Shown: positions 46,841 through 56,845, counted from the stretch's first letter. The stretch: 64,000 nucleotides of DNA from Agarivorans sp. Alg241-V36 (GCF_900537085.1 NZ_UNRE01000005.1:168542-232541), one strand, 5' to 3'. Notes: generated by a model not told the origin, from the letters alone. Translations and numbers: made by a program.

Positions 46841-49618
46841 CTATTCGCAAGGTTGTGGTTTGCCAATGCCATAGCCTTGAACAAAATCCACACCTATCTC
46901 TTCTAGTACCGCGTGGATCTCGGCATCCTCTACGAACTCGGCCACGGTTTTCATATTCATTAGATGGGCGATAGCGTTAATTGATTCAACAATGGCTCTG
47001 TCGGTTGGTTCTTTTACGATGTTTACCACCAAACTGCCATCAATTTTTACGTAATCAACCGGAAGGTTTTTTAAATAGCCAAATGATGATGCACCGCTGC
47101 CAAAATCATCGAGGGCAAAGCGTACACCCATTGCTTTCATTTCTTGGATAAACTCTAGCGCCCGCGATAGCTGTGAGATTGCTGCAGTTTCGGTGATCTC
47201 AAAGCAGATGTTTTTGGGATTAACCTGCGAGCTTTGCAGTAAGTCTTTTACCCGGCTTACAAATTCATCGTTACTTAAACTTAAACCTGATAGGTTAATG
47301 GATACCACTGTATCTTCTTCGGGGAAGTATTGCTGGTAGCGCTCTAACACGGTTTTAAGCACCCATTGGTCAATTATGGTGATTACGCTGTGCTTTTCTG
47401 CCGCTGGAATAAACAAATTGGGAGAAATAGTTTTACCGTGGTCATCACGGTAGCGGATTAAAATCTCATAGTGTTTTTGGGCGCTTTGTTGGCTGGTTGG
47501 TGCAATAAGCTGTTTCACTAAGTAAAACTGATTTTGCTCCATGGCTTGAGCAACATTAGCAATGTAGCCCATTTGCTGCTCTTCATTAAACAGCTCTTCG
47601 TCGTTGAGGTTAGCTATGTATACGCGACCGCGGCCAGCCTCTTTGGCTTTATAGCAAGACAAATCCGCTTTGCTAAGTAGCTCGGTGTCGTTTAATGCGC
47701 CGGTAATAGGCACCATGCCAATGCTTACGCCTACATTAAATAGTCGCTGGTTCCAGTGAAAGCGGTAGCTGTCTACCTGCGCAATAATGTTCTCGCATAG
47801 CTGCTGGGCCTCTGCCAAGCTCTTATTTAGTAATATTAAGCCAAACTCATCGCCACCTAAGCGGCCAACAATATCTAGGTTTGAGGTACAGCGTTTAATC
47901 ACCGTAGCCACCTCTGCCAGCATGGCATCTCCGATAAGATGACCAGCAGTATCGTTAACTAACTTGAAGCGATCTAAATCTAAGAAGCAGACAAACCCGC
48001 CTACAGCTTGTTGCTGCGATTGTTCCACATAGTTTTTTAATTGTTCGTTAAAGCTTGAGCGATTGATTAGGCCGGTTAATTCATCATAAGTGGCTTGATA
48101 AGCGAGTTTTTTGCTCAGTAGGTGCTCTTCGGTAATCTCTTTACTGATGCCTCGGTAACCAATATACGCGCCGTACTTGTCAAACACTGGCTTACCGTTT
48201 AGCAAGAATATCTTAATATCTTTACTCGACAGTTTTAGTTTAAAAGTAAGGTTGTTTACCGGTTTTTGATAGGCGAGGGCGGTTTCGTATTCCAGCCAAG
48301 GAAAAGTAATATCAGGGTCATTTTTACATAACTCAGCTAAAGTTTTGCCAATTAACTGTGGGGGCGCTAGCCCGTAAAGCGCCTGGGTTTCGCCCGACAA
48401 ATAGCTAAAACGTTGCTCGGTATCTGTTTCCCAGAAAACGTTAGCGCCCGCATTGGCCAAATCGCGGTAGCGGTTTTCGTTTTCCGCTAGAATATGGCGA
48501 GTAATACTGCCGCGCCGGATCACTTCAGCTAACAGGATGATGATCAGAATGCTTGCCATAAAGGCCGATACCACAAGGCGCACCATCAGTTTATATTTTT
48601 CGTAGAAGGTATCTTCTTTGTTGACGATGACAGCATCTTTGGGCAGTGAACTTTGTTTAAATCCGTGCTCTTTCAACTGCTCCCAGTTAAATACCCATTG
48701 GCTACGCGCTAAGGTAATCGCTTCTATTTGCTCTGGGGGCTCACCATCTAAAAGGCGTTTTACTAGCTCAGCAGCTCGCATTGCATGTTGACGACCATCT
48801 AGTTCATCAGCACCAACAGCGCCATATTTAAGCGTGGTAATGGCAATGGTGTAGATTGGGTTGTTAGTCCAAGTTACCAGTTGTTCGGTGCCGAGATTCC
48901 AATTTAGCAGTGCGTTGTTTTGATTGGGGTTTGTTAGTTGGCCAAGTAGCAGCACTGGCACATTACTAGAAAACTGGCTAAATACTTCACTTATTTCGTC
49001 TAGGGCAAGCTCTTCAATAACGTGAATTTTGCTGGGGGCTTCAGGTTTGCCAAATACCAAACGTGCTTTAGCTAAGTTGGCTAATCCAGTAGCGCTTTTA
49101 TCGACAATGAGTACCAGTTCATCAACCCCGCTTTGGCTTTTAATGCTGGTAATGGTGCCTGCAATATCTCGGTTCTCAAATACCCCTGTCATATTGTGTG
49201 TATTGAGAACTTCGTCTGTGACGCGGTTGATGCCTAAATAAACGATAGGGATACTGCTGAAGAACTGTTGGCGATTATGACGGATTAGCTCAAATGCTGG
49301 ATCATCGGAAACAACAATCACTTTTAGTTCGGTATTAGCGTATTTTGTTTTGAGGTAGTCTAAAAAACTAATGTCAAACTCGCCTTGTGGATAACGCTTA
49401 GCATCTAGGTACTCATGGAACAATCGAGTATCTTGCTCATCCTTGAATGAGCTGTCTAGGCCCTGTTTTAGGTAACCTGTCCAAAAGTGTTCGGCATGGT
49501 AGGAGTGAATCACTAATACATTATTGTTAGCTTGGGCGGAGAAGCTTAAGGCGGATAATAGCGCCACAAGTGGCAATAAGCCTTTTAAAAGAAGCTGTAG
49601 AATACCAGAGGTTTGCAA
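46841..49618 (-). CDS. ABC-substrate-binding-domain sensor with PAS, GGDEF and EAL domains
   Basis: From the chosen TTG start the product has 925 residues: signal peptide (about 1-30, ending FSAQA), a periplasmic ABC_sub_bind-like domain (VLVIHSYHAEHFWTGYLKQG..., about 31-330), one membrane helix near 345-365, a PAS domain (about 380-495), GGDEF with intact LGGDEFGL (588-592) and an EAL domain from about 670. EAL reads EIL; SINLSG, FEITET and DDFGSG are kept, while the usual EGVE is EFVED. Both activities are possible. The TTG at 49618 has AAGGAG five bases before it and begins exactly at the signal peptide; an upstream ATG (49681) and GTG (49714) lack such sites. A periplasmic ligand probably controls c-di-GMP. 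Confidence 0.85.
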   Translation of the reverse strand: MQTSGILQLLLKGLLPLVALLSALSFSAQANNNVLVIHSYHAEHFWTGYLKQGLDSSFKDEQDTRLFHEYLDAKRYPQGEFDISFLDYLKTKYANTELKVIVVSDDPAFELIRHNRQQFFSSIPIVYLGINRVTDEVLNTHNMTGVFENRDIAGTITSIKSQSGVDELVLIVDKSATGLANLAKARLVFGKPEAPSKIHVIEELALDEISEVFSQFSSNVPVLLLGQLTNPNQNNALLNWNLGTEQLVTWTNNPIYTIAITTLKYGAVGADELDGRQHAMRAAELVKRLLDGEPPEQIEAITLARSQWVFNWEQLKEHGFKQSSLPKDAVIVNKEDTFYEKYKLMVRLVVSAFMASILIIILLAEVIRRGSITRHILAENENRYRDLANAGANVFWETDTEQRFSYLSGETQALYGLAPPQLIGKTLAELCKNDPDITFPWLEYETALAYQKPVNNLTFKLKLSSKDIKIFLLNGKPVFDKYGAYIGYRGISKEITEEHLLSKKLAYQATYDELTGLINRSSFNEQLKNYVEQSQQQAVGGFVCFLDLDRFKLVNDTAGHLIGDAMLAEVATVIKRCTSNLDIVGRLGGDEFGLILLNKSLAEAQQLCENIIAQVDSYRFHWNQRLFNVGVSIGMVPITGALNDTELLSKADLSCYKAKEAGRGRVYIANLNDEELFNEEQQMGYIANVAQAMEQNQFYLVKQLIAPTSQQSAQKHYEILIRYRDDHGKTISPNLFIPAAEKHSVITIIDQWVLKTVLERYQQYFPEEDTVVSINLSGLSLSNDEFVSRVKDLLQSSQVNPKNICFEITETAAISQLSRALEFIQEMKAMGVRFALDDFGSGASSFGYLKNLPVDYVKIDGSLVVNIVKEPTDRAIVESINAIAHLMNMKTVAEFVEDAEIHAVLEEIGVDFVQGYGIGKPQPCE

Positions 49619-49623
49619 TTTGG

Positions 49624-49629
49624 CTCCTT
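49624..49629 (-). promoter_or_regulatory. Ribosome binding site that decides the TTG start of the sensor
   Basis: AAGGAG on the minus strand lies five bases before TTG 49616-49618. No comparable site precedes the upstream ATG or GTG. Confidence 0.6.
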
Positions 49630-49857
49630 GCCTTAATCTTGTGTTCACTGCACCAGGATGTGGTAACAGTATTAATTGCATTTTTAAGCCTAGGTCATTG
49701 GCTGATACTAGCACTTAGATGTAAATAATCGCACAAAGATTGTGATATATCGTTAATTGATTAAATGCCAATTAACAAAGCGTGAACTAAGTTACAGCTT
49801 TACTTAGTTGAGCTACTTTCAGCTAATCAATCGCTTTAATACTTTAATAAATAGGGC

Positions 49858-50610
49858 CTAAGGCTTTAGCTTTTGTTGTTGATAGCTAAGAAGTAATTGG
49901 CGAAAGGCTGAGGTTTGTTTGGTTTTTTCAAGAGCCTGTTTAAATTGTTCAATAATGGTGTCGTCAACCGATGAGTTAAAGGCGTAACAAAGCTGTTCTT
50001 CCTTGAGTACCCATTTGATCTCGTAGTCTGCAAGAGAAAAGCCGCCAGCCTTGGCGGCGTGTCTAATGGTTTGTTCGGTACCAGCGATTAAGTCTACCCT
50101 ATTGGCGACTAGCATTTTTATTAGGTGGTGGTAGCTATCGGTAAGCATTAAGCTGGCATCGTCTACTTCATTGTTCAGTAGAATTTGCTCGCCAACATCG
50201 GCACTTAACACACCGGTTGTTAACTCATCTAGCTGAGCAAAGGATTCTATTTTTGCTGTGCCCTCGGCCTTTCCCATTAGCACCACATTTACCGTATCTA
50301 TCGGGCATACCCATTTAAAAAACTGCTCTCGCTTGTTAGTACGCACCGTAGCAAATAACACTGTATTAGGCTTTTGCCCTAGCAGGTAATAAGCGCGCTC
50401 CCAAGGCATCACTGTTATTGTTTGCTCGGCTTGTTCCATCTGTTGCCACATAAGCTTTAATAACTCGACCGAGAAACCTTGTGCTTGGCCTTTATCGTCT
50501 AGGTAATTAAGTGGGTAGGCATCCTCGGTGAGGTAATCGAGTTTATCCAGCGACGCGAGACTAGATAAACTAAAGCAATAGATGCAGAACAGGGTTAGCA
50601 AGCGGTGCAT
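49858..50610 (-). CDS. Periplasmic amino-acid-type solute-binding protein
   Basis: The 250-residue product is a family 3 solute-binding protein of the short kind often found without a transporter. MHRLLTLFCIYCFSLSSLASL is a signal peptide; TEDAYPLNYLDDKGQAQGFSVELL and MPWERAYYLL are family hallmarks. The ATG at 50610 has a fair ribosome site (GTGAG); an earlier GTG at 50622 has none. No permease genes adjoin. It lies upstream of the large sensor on the same strand but with a 240-bp gap, so a functional link with that sensor or with the sortase locus is only a guess. Confidence 0.8.
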   Translation of the reverse strand: MHRLLTLFCIYCFSLSSLASLDKLDYLTEDAYPLNYLDDKGQAQGFSVELLKLMWQQMEQAEQTITVMPWERAYYLLGQKPNTVLFATVRTNKREQFFKWVCPIDTVNVVLMGKAEGTAKIESFAQLDELTTGVLSADVGEQILLNNEVDDASLMLTDSYHHLIKMLVANRVDLIAGTEQTIRHAAKAGGFSLADYEIKWVLKEEQLCYAFNSSVDDTIIEQFKQALEKTKQTSAFRQLLLSYQQQKLKP

Positions 50611-50734
50611 AGCGACACTCACGATGATGAATTAGCTTAAGTATAGAAAGTGAGTTACGAAGCTTGCTAGATTTCTGTGAAATGTGCGCTAGGTAGTATT
50701 TTGACTCACTACTTTAAAGCTCCATTTTTAGTGA

Positions 50735-52897
50735 TTACTTGAGCGGAAGCCTTACACAAAATTCTACGCCGCTGTTGTCGGTAAAGTTTCGCGCACTAAT
50801 GCTACCACCATGAAACTCTGTAACGAGTCTTGCGATGTACAAACCTAAACCAAGGTGAGGTTTTTGCTGCGCTTGCTGGCTACGAATAGACACCATCGAT
50901 TCAAAAATTTGTTCCACCATGTTATCTGGCAGAGTAGGGCCGTAGTTACTAATTAACAATACAGCATCTTTGTTATCCTGCTGAAAGCTGACTTTAATGG
51001 CTTTTCCAGGAAGACTAAACTCCATGGCATTGGCCACCAATTTATCCATCAGCTGGGCAATGTATTCAGGTACCCCGTTAATCAGCATGGTGTTGGGGCT
51101 AATATCACAATCAAAGGCTTGTTCGGGGTAGGTATATTGGTAGCCTTGCATACAGCCAGAAATGACCTTATTCAGCGGGAATTCACTGGTATCGGCTTGA
51201 GATAAACTTTGCTCTAAGCGCGTTGCTTCGCTCATGTTATTAAGGATCATGTTCAAACGGTTTACCCCTTCTTGGGCACGGTCGACATATTTTTGGGTAT
51301 CTTGATCATGAGTTTTTAAGCTTAAATGCTCTAAAGATGAACGCACTACCGCAACCGGAGTTCGCAATTCGTGAGAAAGGCGCGATGACATGTTTTCCAA
51401 ATAGTGGGTGTATTGGCCTAAGCGGCCGACAATATTGGCAAAGCTACGCGATAAATCACCAATTTCATCTCGGTCTTTAGCGCCGTTAAATGGAGCGGTA
51501 ACACGCCCTTGGCTATCAATGGCTTGCTCTGCTTGGTCGCGCAACTTGCGAATACGGCTGGAAATGCTCGAAGCAAACAAAAACAGAGCTAATGTGCCTA
51601 CCCCCATAACTAGCAAAATAATGTTAAATAGGCGCTCCAGCGCGCGGTTACGCAGGGTGCGGATACCGTTGGTGGTTTCCTCTGCTACCACCACACCCAT
51701 TACTTTATCGTCAATCCAAATTGGGCTGGCTGCGGCTAATACCACTGCTCTTCCGTCGGGAGTTAAACGCCAAGTAGAGCCGGGTTTGCCGCTTAATGCT
51801 TGCTGGATATGGCTACCTTCTAGCTGGGTGGAGTCTTGTAAGGAGTCAACAAAATCCTGAGGCGGTTTGGTTAATACCTTGTAGTAAAGAGGATGAAGGT
51901 ATTCGCTGGTGAATTTGTTCCACCAGCTTTCTTTATTCACTGGGCTTAAGCTGCGCGCCCAGATGCTTTGAGTACTGCGAATATCGCCCGATTTTGCCAG
52001 CACTCGCCCGTGTTTATCTACTACCCAAATGCGCGAGCTGTTGTGGCTCATGCCTTTAATTATGCTTTCTATCTCAGGAGAGGGTACTAACACCGTGCCA
52101 AGATTATCCACAGTATCGATGGCCGAGGTACCTACAATAGACACTAGCTCACGCTTGGGAGTTCGGTTTACATCATAAACAGAGAACCCCAATTTGCTGC
52201 CAACCATAGTGAGCGGAATACGCAGCTCAATGTTGTATCCTTTTGCGGTTTTTAACCACTGGCCTTGAATTTTTACTTCCGGCTTTACCGGCGTTGTTTG
52301 GTTGGGATCGAGTGGTAACTCAAAAGCGTTGATCCAACCATCTTCGGTAGTGGCAACAATGTAGCGGCGGAACTGGCCGTCAGGCGCTAAAGTCGCGATC
52401 GCCAAATGGTCGTTATTGTCTACCCGCAAAGTGTTTTTACCGCGATACACCACATCACTGTCGGTCACTTCAAAATAGGCGTATAAGTAGCGGCCAAATT
52501 TGCCGACCATGTGAGTGAATTCGCTTTCTAGTGGGCTATCGGGCTTGGCTTGGTAGATTACGTGTTCTTTACCGTAGCGCAGCATTCGATGTTGGTAATC
52601 TTGCCAATCGTTTAGCTTGCCATCTAATTGAATCGGCCCCGATAAAGGGTAGGCATACAAGTCGCGGCCTTTTTGAACTTGGCTTAAAAAACTGGCTTGG
52701 CTGTTAAACAGTTTTGGCCGCTCATGCAGGGCGGTTGCCAGTGCCTGAGTGGTGCCTTCCAAGGTCTTCTCTTGGCCTAAGCGCAGGTACTTTTCCATTT
52801 CCCACACATATTGATAACCAAGCCAAGGCAGGCACAACAAGAACAGTGACAAGATGGTGACCTTGGCGCGCAGGCCAATTGGCAATACTGGCAACAT
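50735..52897 (-). CDS. pdsS: Proteobacterial dedicated sortase system histidine kinase (PdsS)
   Basis: The 720-residue sensor kinase has TM1 near residues 10-28, a large periplasmic part, TM2 near 425-445, HAMP, a DHp domain with His509 in SHELRTP and an HATPase domain (LISNYGP, GLGLYIARLV). The periplasmic region contains a CBM9-like domain (GPIQLDGKLNDWQDY, YLYAYFEVTDSDV), suggesting recognition of a carbohydrate. The ATG overlaps the stop of pdsR by one base. It belongs with the downstream-divergent OmpA protein, sortase target and sortase of this locus. The ligand is unknown. Confidence 0.9.
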   Translation of the reverse strand: MLPVLPIGLRAKVTILSLFLLCLPWLGYQYVWEMEKYLRLGQEKTLEGTTQALATALHERPKLFNSQASFLSQVQKGRDLYAYPLSGPIQLDGKLNDWQDYQHRMLRYGKEHVIYQAKPDSPLESEFTHMVGKFGRYLYAYFEVTDSDVVYRGKNTLRVDNNDHLAIATLAPDGQFRRYIVATTEDGWINAFELPLDPNQTTPVKPEVKIQGQWLKTAKGYNIELRIPLTMVGSKLGFSVYDVNRTPKRELVSIVGTSAIDTVDNLGTVLVPSPEIESIIKGMSHNSSRIWVVDKHGRVLAKSGDIRSTQSIWARSLSPVNKESWWNKFTSEYLHPLYYKVLTKPPQDFVDSLQDSTQLEGSHIQQALSGKPGSTWRLTPDGRAVVLAAASPIWIDDKVMGVVVAEETTNGIRTLRNRALERLFNIILLVMGVGTLALFLFASSISSRIRKLRDQAEQAIDSQGRVTAPFNGAKDRDEIGDLSRSFANIVGRLGQYTHYLENMSSRLSHELRTPVAVVRSSLEHLSLKTHDQDTQKYVDRAQEGVNRLNMILNNMSEATRLEQSLSQADTSEFPLNKVISGCMQGYQYTYPEQAFDCDISPNTMLINGVPEYIAQLMDKLVANAMEFSLPGKAIKVSFQQDNKDAVLLISNYGPTLPDNMVEQIFESMVSIRSQQAQQKPHLGLGLYIARLVTEFHGGSISARNFTDNSGVEFCVRLPLK

Positions 52898-53589
52898 TAG
52901 GCAAGGCTATCCCAGCGATAACCCATGCCATATACCGTGTCGATGCATTCAAAATTGGCATCGGCGGCGAGAAACTTTTTGCGGATCCGTTTTACGTGAG
53001 AAGTAATGGTGCTGTCATCAACAAATATTTTTGCTTCTGTCATCAGCTCTTGGCGGCTACGCACATGCCCTGGGCGCTTAGCGAGTGCGTGCACCATCCA
53101 AAACTCGGTCACGGTGAGTTCGATGGTTTGTTGATTCCAGCTGACTTGCATGCGGTTGCCATCAATTGCCAGTGGGCCGCGTTCTAGCAAATTGTTTTCT
53201 TCTGGCGCTGCACCAACTAACTCCGAGCGGCGAAATAGCGCGGCAATGCGCGCCACTAAATGAGGAAAACTGATGTCTTTGGTTAGGTAATCGTCGGCAC
53301 CTAAACGTAAACCACATACCGTATCAAAGTCACTATCGCGCGCAGTTAAAAAGATAATAGGTAGGGTGCTAGACATTGCACGCAGCGATTGGCAAAGCGA
53401 AAACCCACCGTCTATTTCATCTTCTAAACCAATATCAATAATGGCGAGATCGGGTAGGCGAGTATTAAAAGCGGCTAGTGCACTGGGGCGATTGGCGTAA
53501 GCCTGCACGCTATAACCTTGCTGTTGTAATACGTCTTTGTAGTTTTCGCGGATCGCCGCTTCATCTTCTACGATGGCAATTCGTTTCAT
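52897..53589 (-). CDS. pdsR: Proteobacterial dedicated sortase system response regulator (PdsR)
   Basis: The 230-residue OmpR-type regulator has a receiver domain with phosphoacceptor Asp52 (LAIIDIGLED) and a winged-helix domain with the recognition region TVTEFWMVHALAKRPGHVRSR (in two parts). It lies just before pdsS and divergent from pdsO. It probably controls the sortase genes through the intergenic repeats at 53668-53730. No other regulator is near. Confidence 0.92.
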   Translation of the reverse strand: MKRIAIVEDEAAIRENYKDVLQQQGYSVQAYANRPSALAAFNTRLPDLAIIDIGLEDEIDGGFSLCQSLRAMSSTLPIIFLTARDSDFDTVCGLRLGADDYLTKDISFPHLVARIAALFRRSELVGAAPEENNLLERGPLAIDGNRMQVSWNQQTIELTVTEFWMVHALAKRPGHVRSRQELMTEAKIFVDDSTITSHVKRIRKKFLAADANFECIDTVYGMGYRWDSLA

Positions 53590-53667
53590 GTGGATACTTA
53601 AGTTCTAAGCTGCTGACTTGCATAGACTATACATTATTTTTACGCGGCAATGGGCGCTTCAGTCAAA

Positions 53668-53730
53668 TTGCCATTTTGTTGCCACAATTGATAAGCGAAC
53701 TGCCATTTTTAGCGCCTGATAAAGCCATTT
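53668..53730 (+). promoter_or_regulatory. Candidate PdsR binding region with direct repeats
   Basis: TTGCCA occurs at 53668-53673 and again at 53679-53684, an 11-bp period typical of OmpR/PhoB-family half sites. GCCATTT also recurs at 53670, 53702 and 53724, i.e. 32 and 22 bp apart (about three and two helical turns). The region lies between divergent pdsR and pdsO. The binding protein is inferred. Confidence 0.5.
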
Positions 53731-53810
53731 CAGGAGTGTTTAATTGATTCATCGAAAGGGCAAGCACAAGCAAGCCCAATAAATTAAACACTACTGAGAA
53801 GGACATACTC

Positions 53811-54551
53811 ATGAAAAAGCACCTAATTGCATTAACAGTTATCAGCACTTTAAGCCTTTCTAGCCAAAGCATGGCAAATAATGACACTCAACCAACAGAG
53901 CGTAACGGTAAAACAGAAATGATTGGCTTTGGTTCTGGTGCCGCGGTAGGCGCATTGGTAGGTGGGCCCGTTGGCGCATTTATTGGCGGCTTTACCGGCG
54001 TTTGGATTGGTAAGTCGGTGGCCGATGAAGAAGAGCTAGCCGCTCAGCAGCAACAGTTGGGCGAGCAGCAACAAGAGATAGACGTTCTCGCTAAGCGAAG
54101 TGAACAGCTTGAATCGTTAACCGAGCAGCATGCGCGAGTAAATGCACAGTTGTCGCAGCTCAAAATGGCCCAGCAGCAAAAGCTTGAAGAGCTGGCGATT
54201 GGTTTGAATGTGCAGTTTAAAACCGGCTCGTCTTTGATTGAACCTCACTTTAAACAACAGCTTGATGACGTGGTATACGCCATGAGTTTAGCGCCAGATT
54301 TAAAGCTAGATCTTACCGGTTACGCCGATCGCCAGGGTGACTCAAGTTACAACCAAGCGTTATCTGAGCAACGCTTAGCCGAAGTGCGCAGTTACCTGAT
54401 AAACAATGGGATCGATGAATCTCGTTTACATTCTCAAGCCTTTGGCGATACCGCCCCGCTTAACGCTGAAGCAAATTTAGAAAACAACTTTTTTGACCGC
54501 CGAGTAACCCTAAAGCTGATGTCTGAACGAGGCATGTTAGCAGCACAATAA
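53811..54551 (+). CDS. pdsO: Sortase-system OmpA family protein (PdsO)
   Basis: The 246-residue product has a signal peptide (about 1-22), a glycine-zipper (GSGAAVGALVGGPVGAFIGG) that may insert into a membrane, a Gln-rich coiled coil (about 75-120) and a C-terminal OmpA peptidoglycan-binding domain (LDLTGYADRQGDSSYNQALS and FFDRRVTLKL). It is the first gene of the plus-strand sortase operon. It probably links the outer layers to peptidoglycan. Precise role in the system is unknown. Confidence 0.9.
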   Translation: MKKHLIALTVISTLSLSSQSMANNDTQPTERNGKTEMIGFGSGAAVGALVGGPVGAFIGGFTGVWIGKSVADEEELAAQQQQLGEQQQEIDVLAKRSEQLESLTEQHARVNAQLSQLKMAQQQKLEELAIGLNVQFKTGSSLIEPHFKQQLDDVVYAMSLAPDLKLDLTGYADRQGDSSYNQALSEQRLAEVRSYLINNGIDESRLHSQAFGDTAPLNAEANLENNFFDRRVTLKLMSERGMLAAQ

Positions 54552-54577
54552 ATCAACCAGCTAAAGGAGATAGCGTT

Positions 54578-56761
54578 ATGAAACTAGACATGCTGCAAAT
54601 CAGCACCCGCTTTTGCTATAGCCTCTCTTTTGGCGGCGCACTCATCGTATTATGGGCGGCATTTATGTCGCCCAGCCAAGCGGCTTTGTATAGCGAAGGC
54701 CAAGCCGCAGATGAGTTCGAACAAGCCAGCTTGGTTTATATCGACAGTAATGGCCAACGGCAACATAGCTTACCCTTGTCTACTGAAGTAGACATGCAGG
54801 TCTCTGGCATGACCAACCGAGTTACCTTGAGTCAAACCTTTGAAAACAATAGCGAAGACTGGGTAAATGGGACTTATATGTTCCCATTACCCAATGATGC
54901 TGCTGTTGACCAAATGCAGTTGATAATAGGCGAGCGCATCATTGAGGGGAAAATCCAAGAAAAGAAACAAGCCAAACGCACCTTTGAAACGGCAAAAAAA
55001 CAGGGCAAGCGTGCTAGTTTAGTTGAGCAGTTAAGGCCAAATGTTTTTACTACTGCTGTCGCCAATTTAGGGCCAAATCAACGCTTGGTGGTGAAGATTT
55101 CTTATCAGCAACAGCTCACTTATCAAGATGGCGAGTTTAGCCTGCGTTTCCCCATGGTGGTTAACCCGCGCTATACCCCACAAATTTTTAAAGACCAAGT
55201 TAGAAAAACACTGGCAGACGAAAGTGAAATGCCCTTGTCTTTAGCCAGTTTGCTGCAAGAGCCCTATCAAGAGCTCAATAATAGCAGCGAGTTTAACCAC
55301 GCTTATCAATTGTTAAGCCATAGCGCACGCCAGTATTCACAAGCTGCAACTAACAAGTCACTTCGAGCAAGTATAAAGATTGCGCTAAACAGTGGTTTTG
55401 AACTGGAAAGCTTAGAGAGCCTTTATCACCCTATAGATAAGAGCATTCGTAGCGATGGCACCATAGACATAAGCTTGCTCGATACTAAGGCCAATCGCGA
55501 TTTTGTCTTAAAGTGGCGGCCGATAGTGGGTAGCCGACCAGAAGCCGCGCTATATAGTCAAACTGGTTTAACTCACCCAAGTAATCAATTACCGGCGAAA
55601 GATGACTACGCCCTGTTAATGCTGATGCCACCACAAGGTAAACCTGCCGATATTATCGACATTCCCAGAGAATTAATTTTGGTGATTGATACCTCTGGCT
55701 CAATGTCGGGCGAGTCGATGATTCAAGCGCGAGAGGCCTTGCATGAAGCGCTATCTGGCTTATCCGAGGGTGACTACTTCAATATCATTGAGTTTAACTC
55801 AAACTATCGCCGCTTTATGGCGAATGCAGTCAGCGCCAATGCCAGCAATAAAGCCAAAGCACGCCGCTTTATTAACGGCTTAAGTGCCAACGGCGGCACC
55901 GAGATGTTTTCTGCATTAAATATTGCGCTTAGCGATCCCAAGCAAGCTGCGACTAATGCCTTACGCCAAGTTATTTTTATTACCGATGGTGCGGTTAGTG
56001 ATGAACAATCGTTGTTTGAGTTAATTGATAATCGCCTCGCTGATAATCGCTTGTTCACCATTGGCATTGGCTCGGCGCCGAACTCCCATTTTATGCAACG
56101 CGCGGCAGAGATAGGCAAGGGTACGTTTACCTACATTGGCAAGCAAAGCGAGGTTAAACAACAGGTCACCCGTTTGTTTAAACAGATAGCTCACCCTGTG
56201 GTGAGTGATGTGCAGCTTGCCTTTAGTGATGGCACCGTGCCTGAGTATTGGCCAAGCACCATTCCCGATTTGTACTTAGGCCAGCCACTTATGCTTAGCC
56301 TTAAGTTACCTAGCGGGGCGCATCCGCAGTTAGTGGTGAGCGGCAATATTGGTGGGCAGTTTTGGCAACGTAGCCTTAATTTGCAAACCAAGCAGCCAGC
56401 CGCAGGTTTAGATTTACTGTGGGCGCGGCACTATATCGCGGCCTTAGAGCTTAGCAATCGTTATTTATATGAAGAACGAATAGAAAAACAAGTACTTGCC
56501 TTGGCACTCAAATATCACCTAGTGAGTTCGCAAACCAGCCTAGTAGCAGTAGACGTGACCCCAGCAAGGCCAGCTAACCTACCCATGGTGAATAAGCAGA
56601 TAGATGGCGGCATGCCTCATGGCTGGCAGCAACCAGCGGTGCTACCGCAAACCTCTACCGCTAGCCGTTTGTGGATGTTGTTAGGTGCAATGTTGTTAGC
56701 GCTTGCAGGGCTGTCATTTACGCTAAGGTCTAGAGCTTCTCAAGGAAAGGTTTCTATTTAA
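54578..56761 (+). CDS. Marine proteobacterial sortase target protein (VIT-VWA) with LPQTS sorting signal
   Basis: The 727-residue protein has an N-terminal hydrophobic signal (about 12-35), a VIT domain (about 50-180, SQTFENNSEDWVNGTYMFPL), a VWA domain with MIDAS Asp371-X-Ser-X-Ser (DTSGS) and a C-terminal cell-wall-sorting-type tail: LPQTS at 689-693, a hydrophobic stretch (about 698-716) and RSR. The tail ends GKVSI. The last position of the usual LPxTG is Ser. It is followed by a sortase gene, and this is normally the sole substrate of that sortase. The VWA suggests binding of a protein or surface ligand. Confidence 0.92.
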   Translation: MKLDMLQISTRFCYSLSFGGALIVLWAAFMSPSQAALYSEGQAADEFEQASLVYIDSNGQRQHSLPLSTEVDMQVSGMTNRVTLSQTFENNSEDWVNGTYMFPLPNDAAVDQMQLIIGERIIEGKIQEKKQAKRTFETAKKQGKRASLVEQLRPNVFTTAVANLGPNQRLVVKISYQQQLTYQDGEFSLRFPMVVNPRYTPQIFKDQVRKTLADESEMPLSLASLLQEPYQELNNSSEFNHAYQLLSHSARQYSQAATNKSLRASIKIALNSGFELESLESLYHPIDKSIRSDGTIDISLLDTKANRDFVLKWRPIVGSRPEAALYSQTGLTHPSNQLPAKDDYALLMLMPPQGKPADIIDIPRELILVIDTSGSMSGESMIQAREALHEALSGLSEGDYFNIIEFNSNYRRFMANAVSANASNKAKARRFINGLSANGGTEMFSALNIALSDPKQAATNALRQVIFITDGAVSDEQSLFELIDNRLADNRLFTIGIGSAPNSHFMQRAAEIGKGTFTYIGKQSEVKQQVTRLFKQIAHPVVSDVQLAFSDGTVPEYWPSTIPDLYLGQPLMLSLKLPSGAHPQLVVSGNIGGQFWQRSLNLQTKQPAAGLDLLWARHYIAALELSNRYLYEERIEKQVLALALKYHLVSSQTSLVAVDVTPARPANLPMVNKQIDGGMPHGWQQPAVLPQTSTASRLWMLLGAMLLALAGLSFTLRSRASQGKVSI

Positions 56762-56845
56762 TCTAGGTCGTCCATCTCTGAGCTACTGGCTAAAGCTTGC
56801 TAGCTCAGGCTCTTTCACTTTGCAGATAAACAGCGTTTAGGGAAC

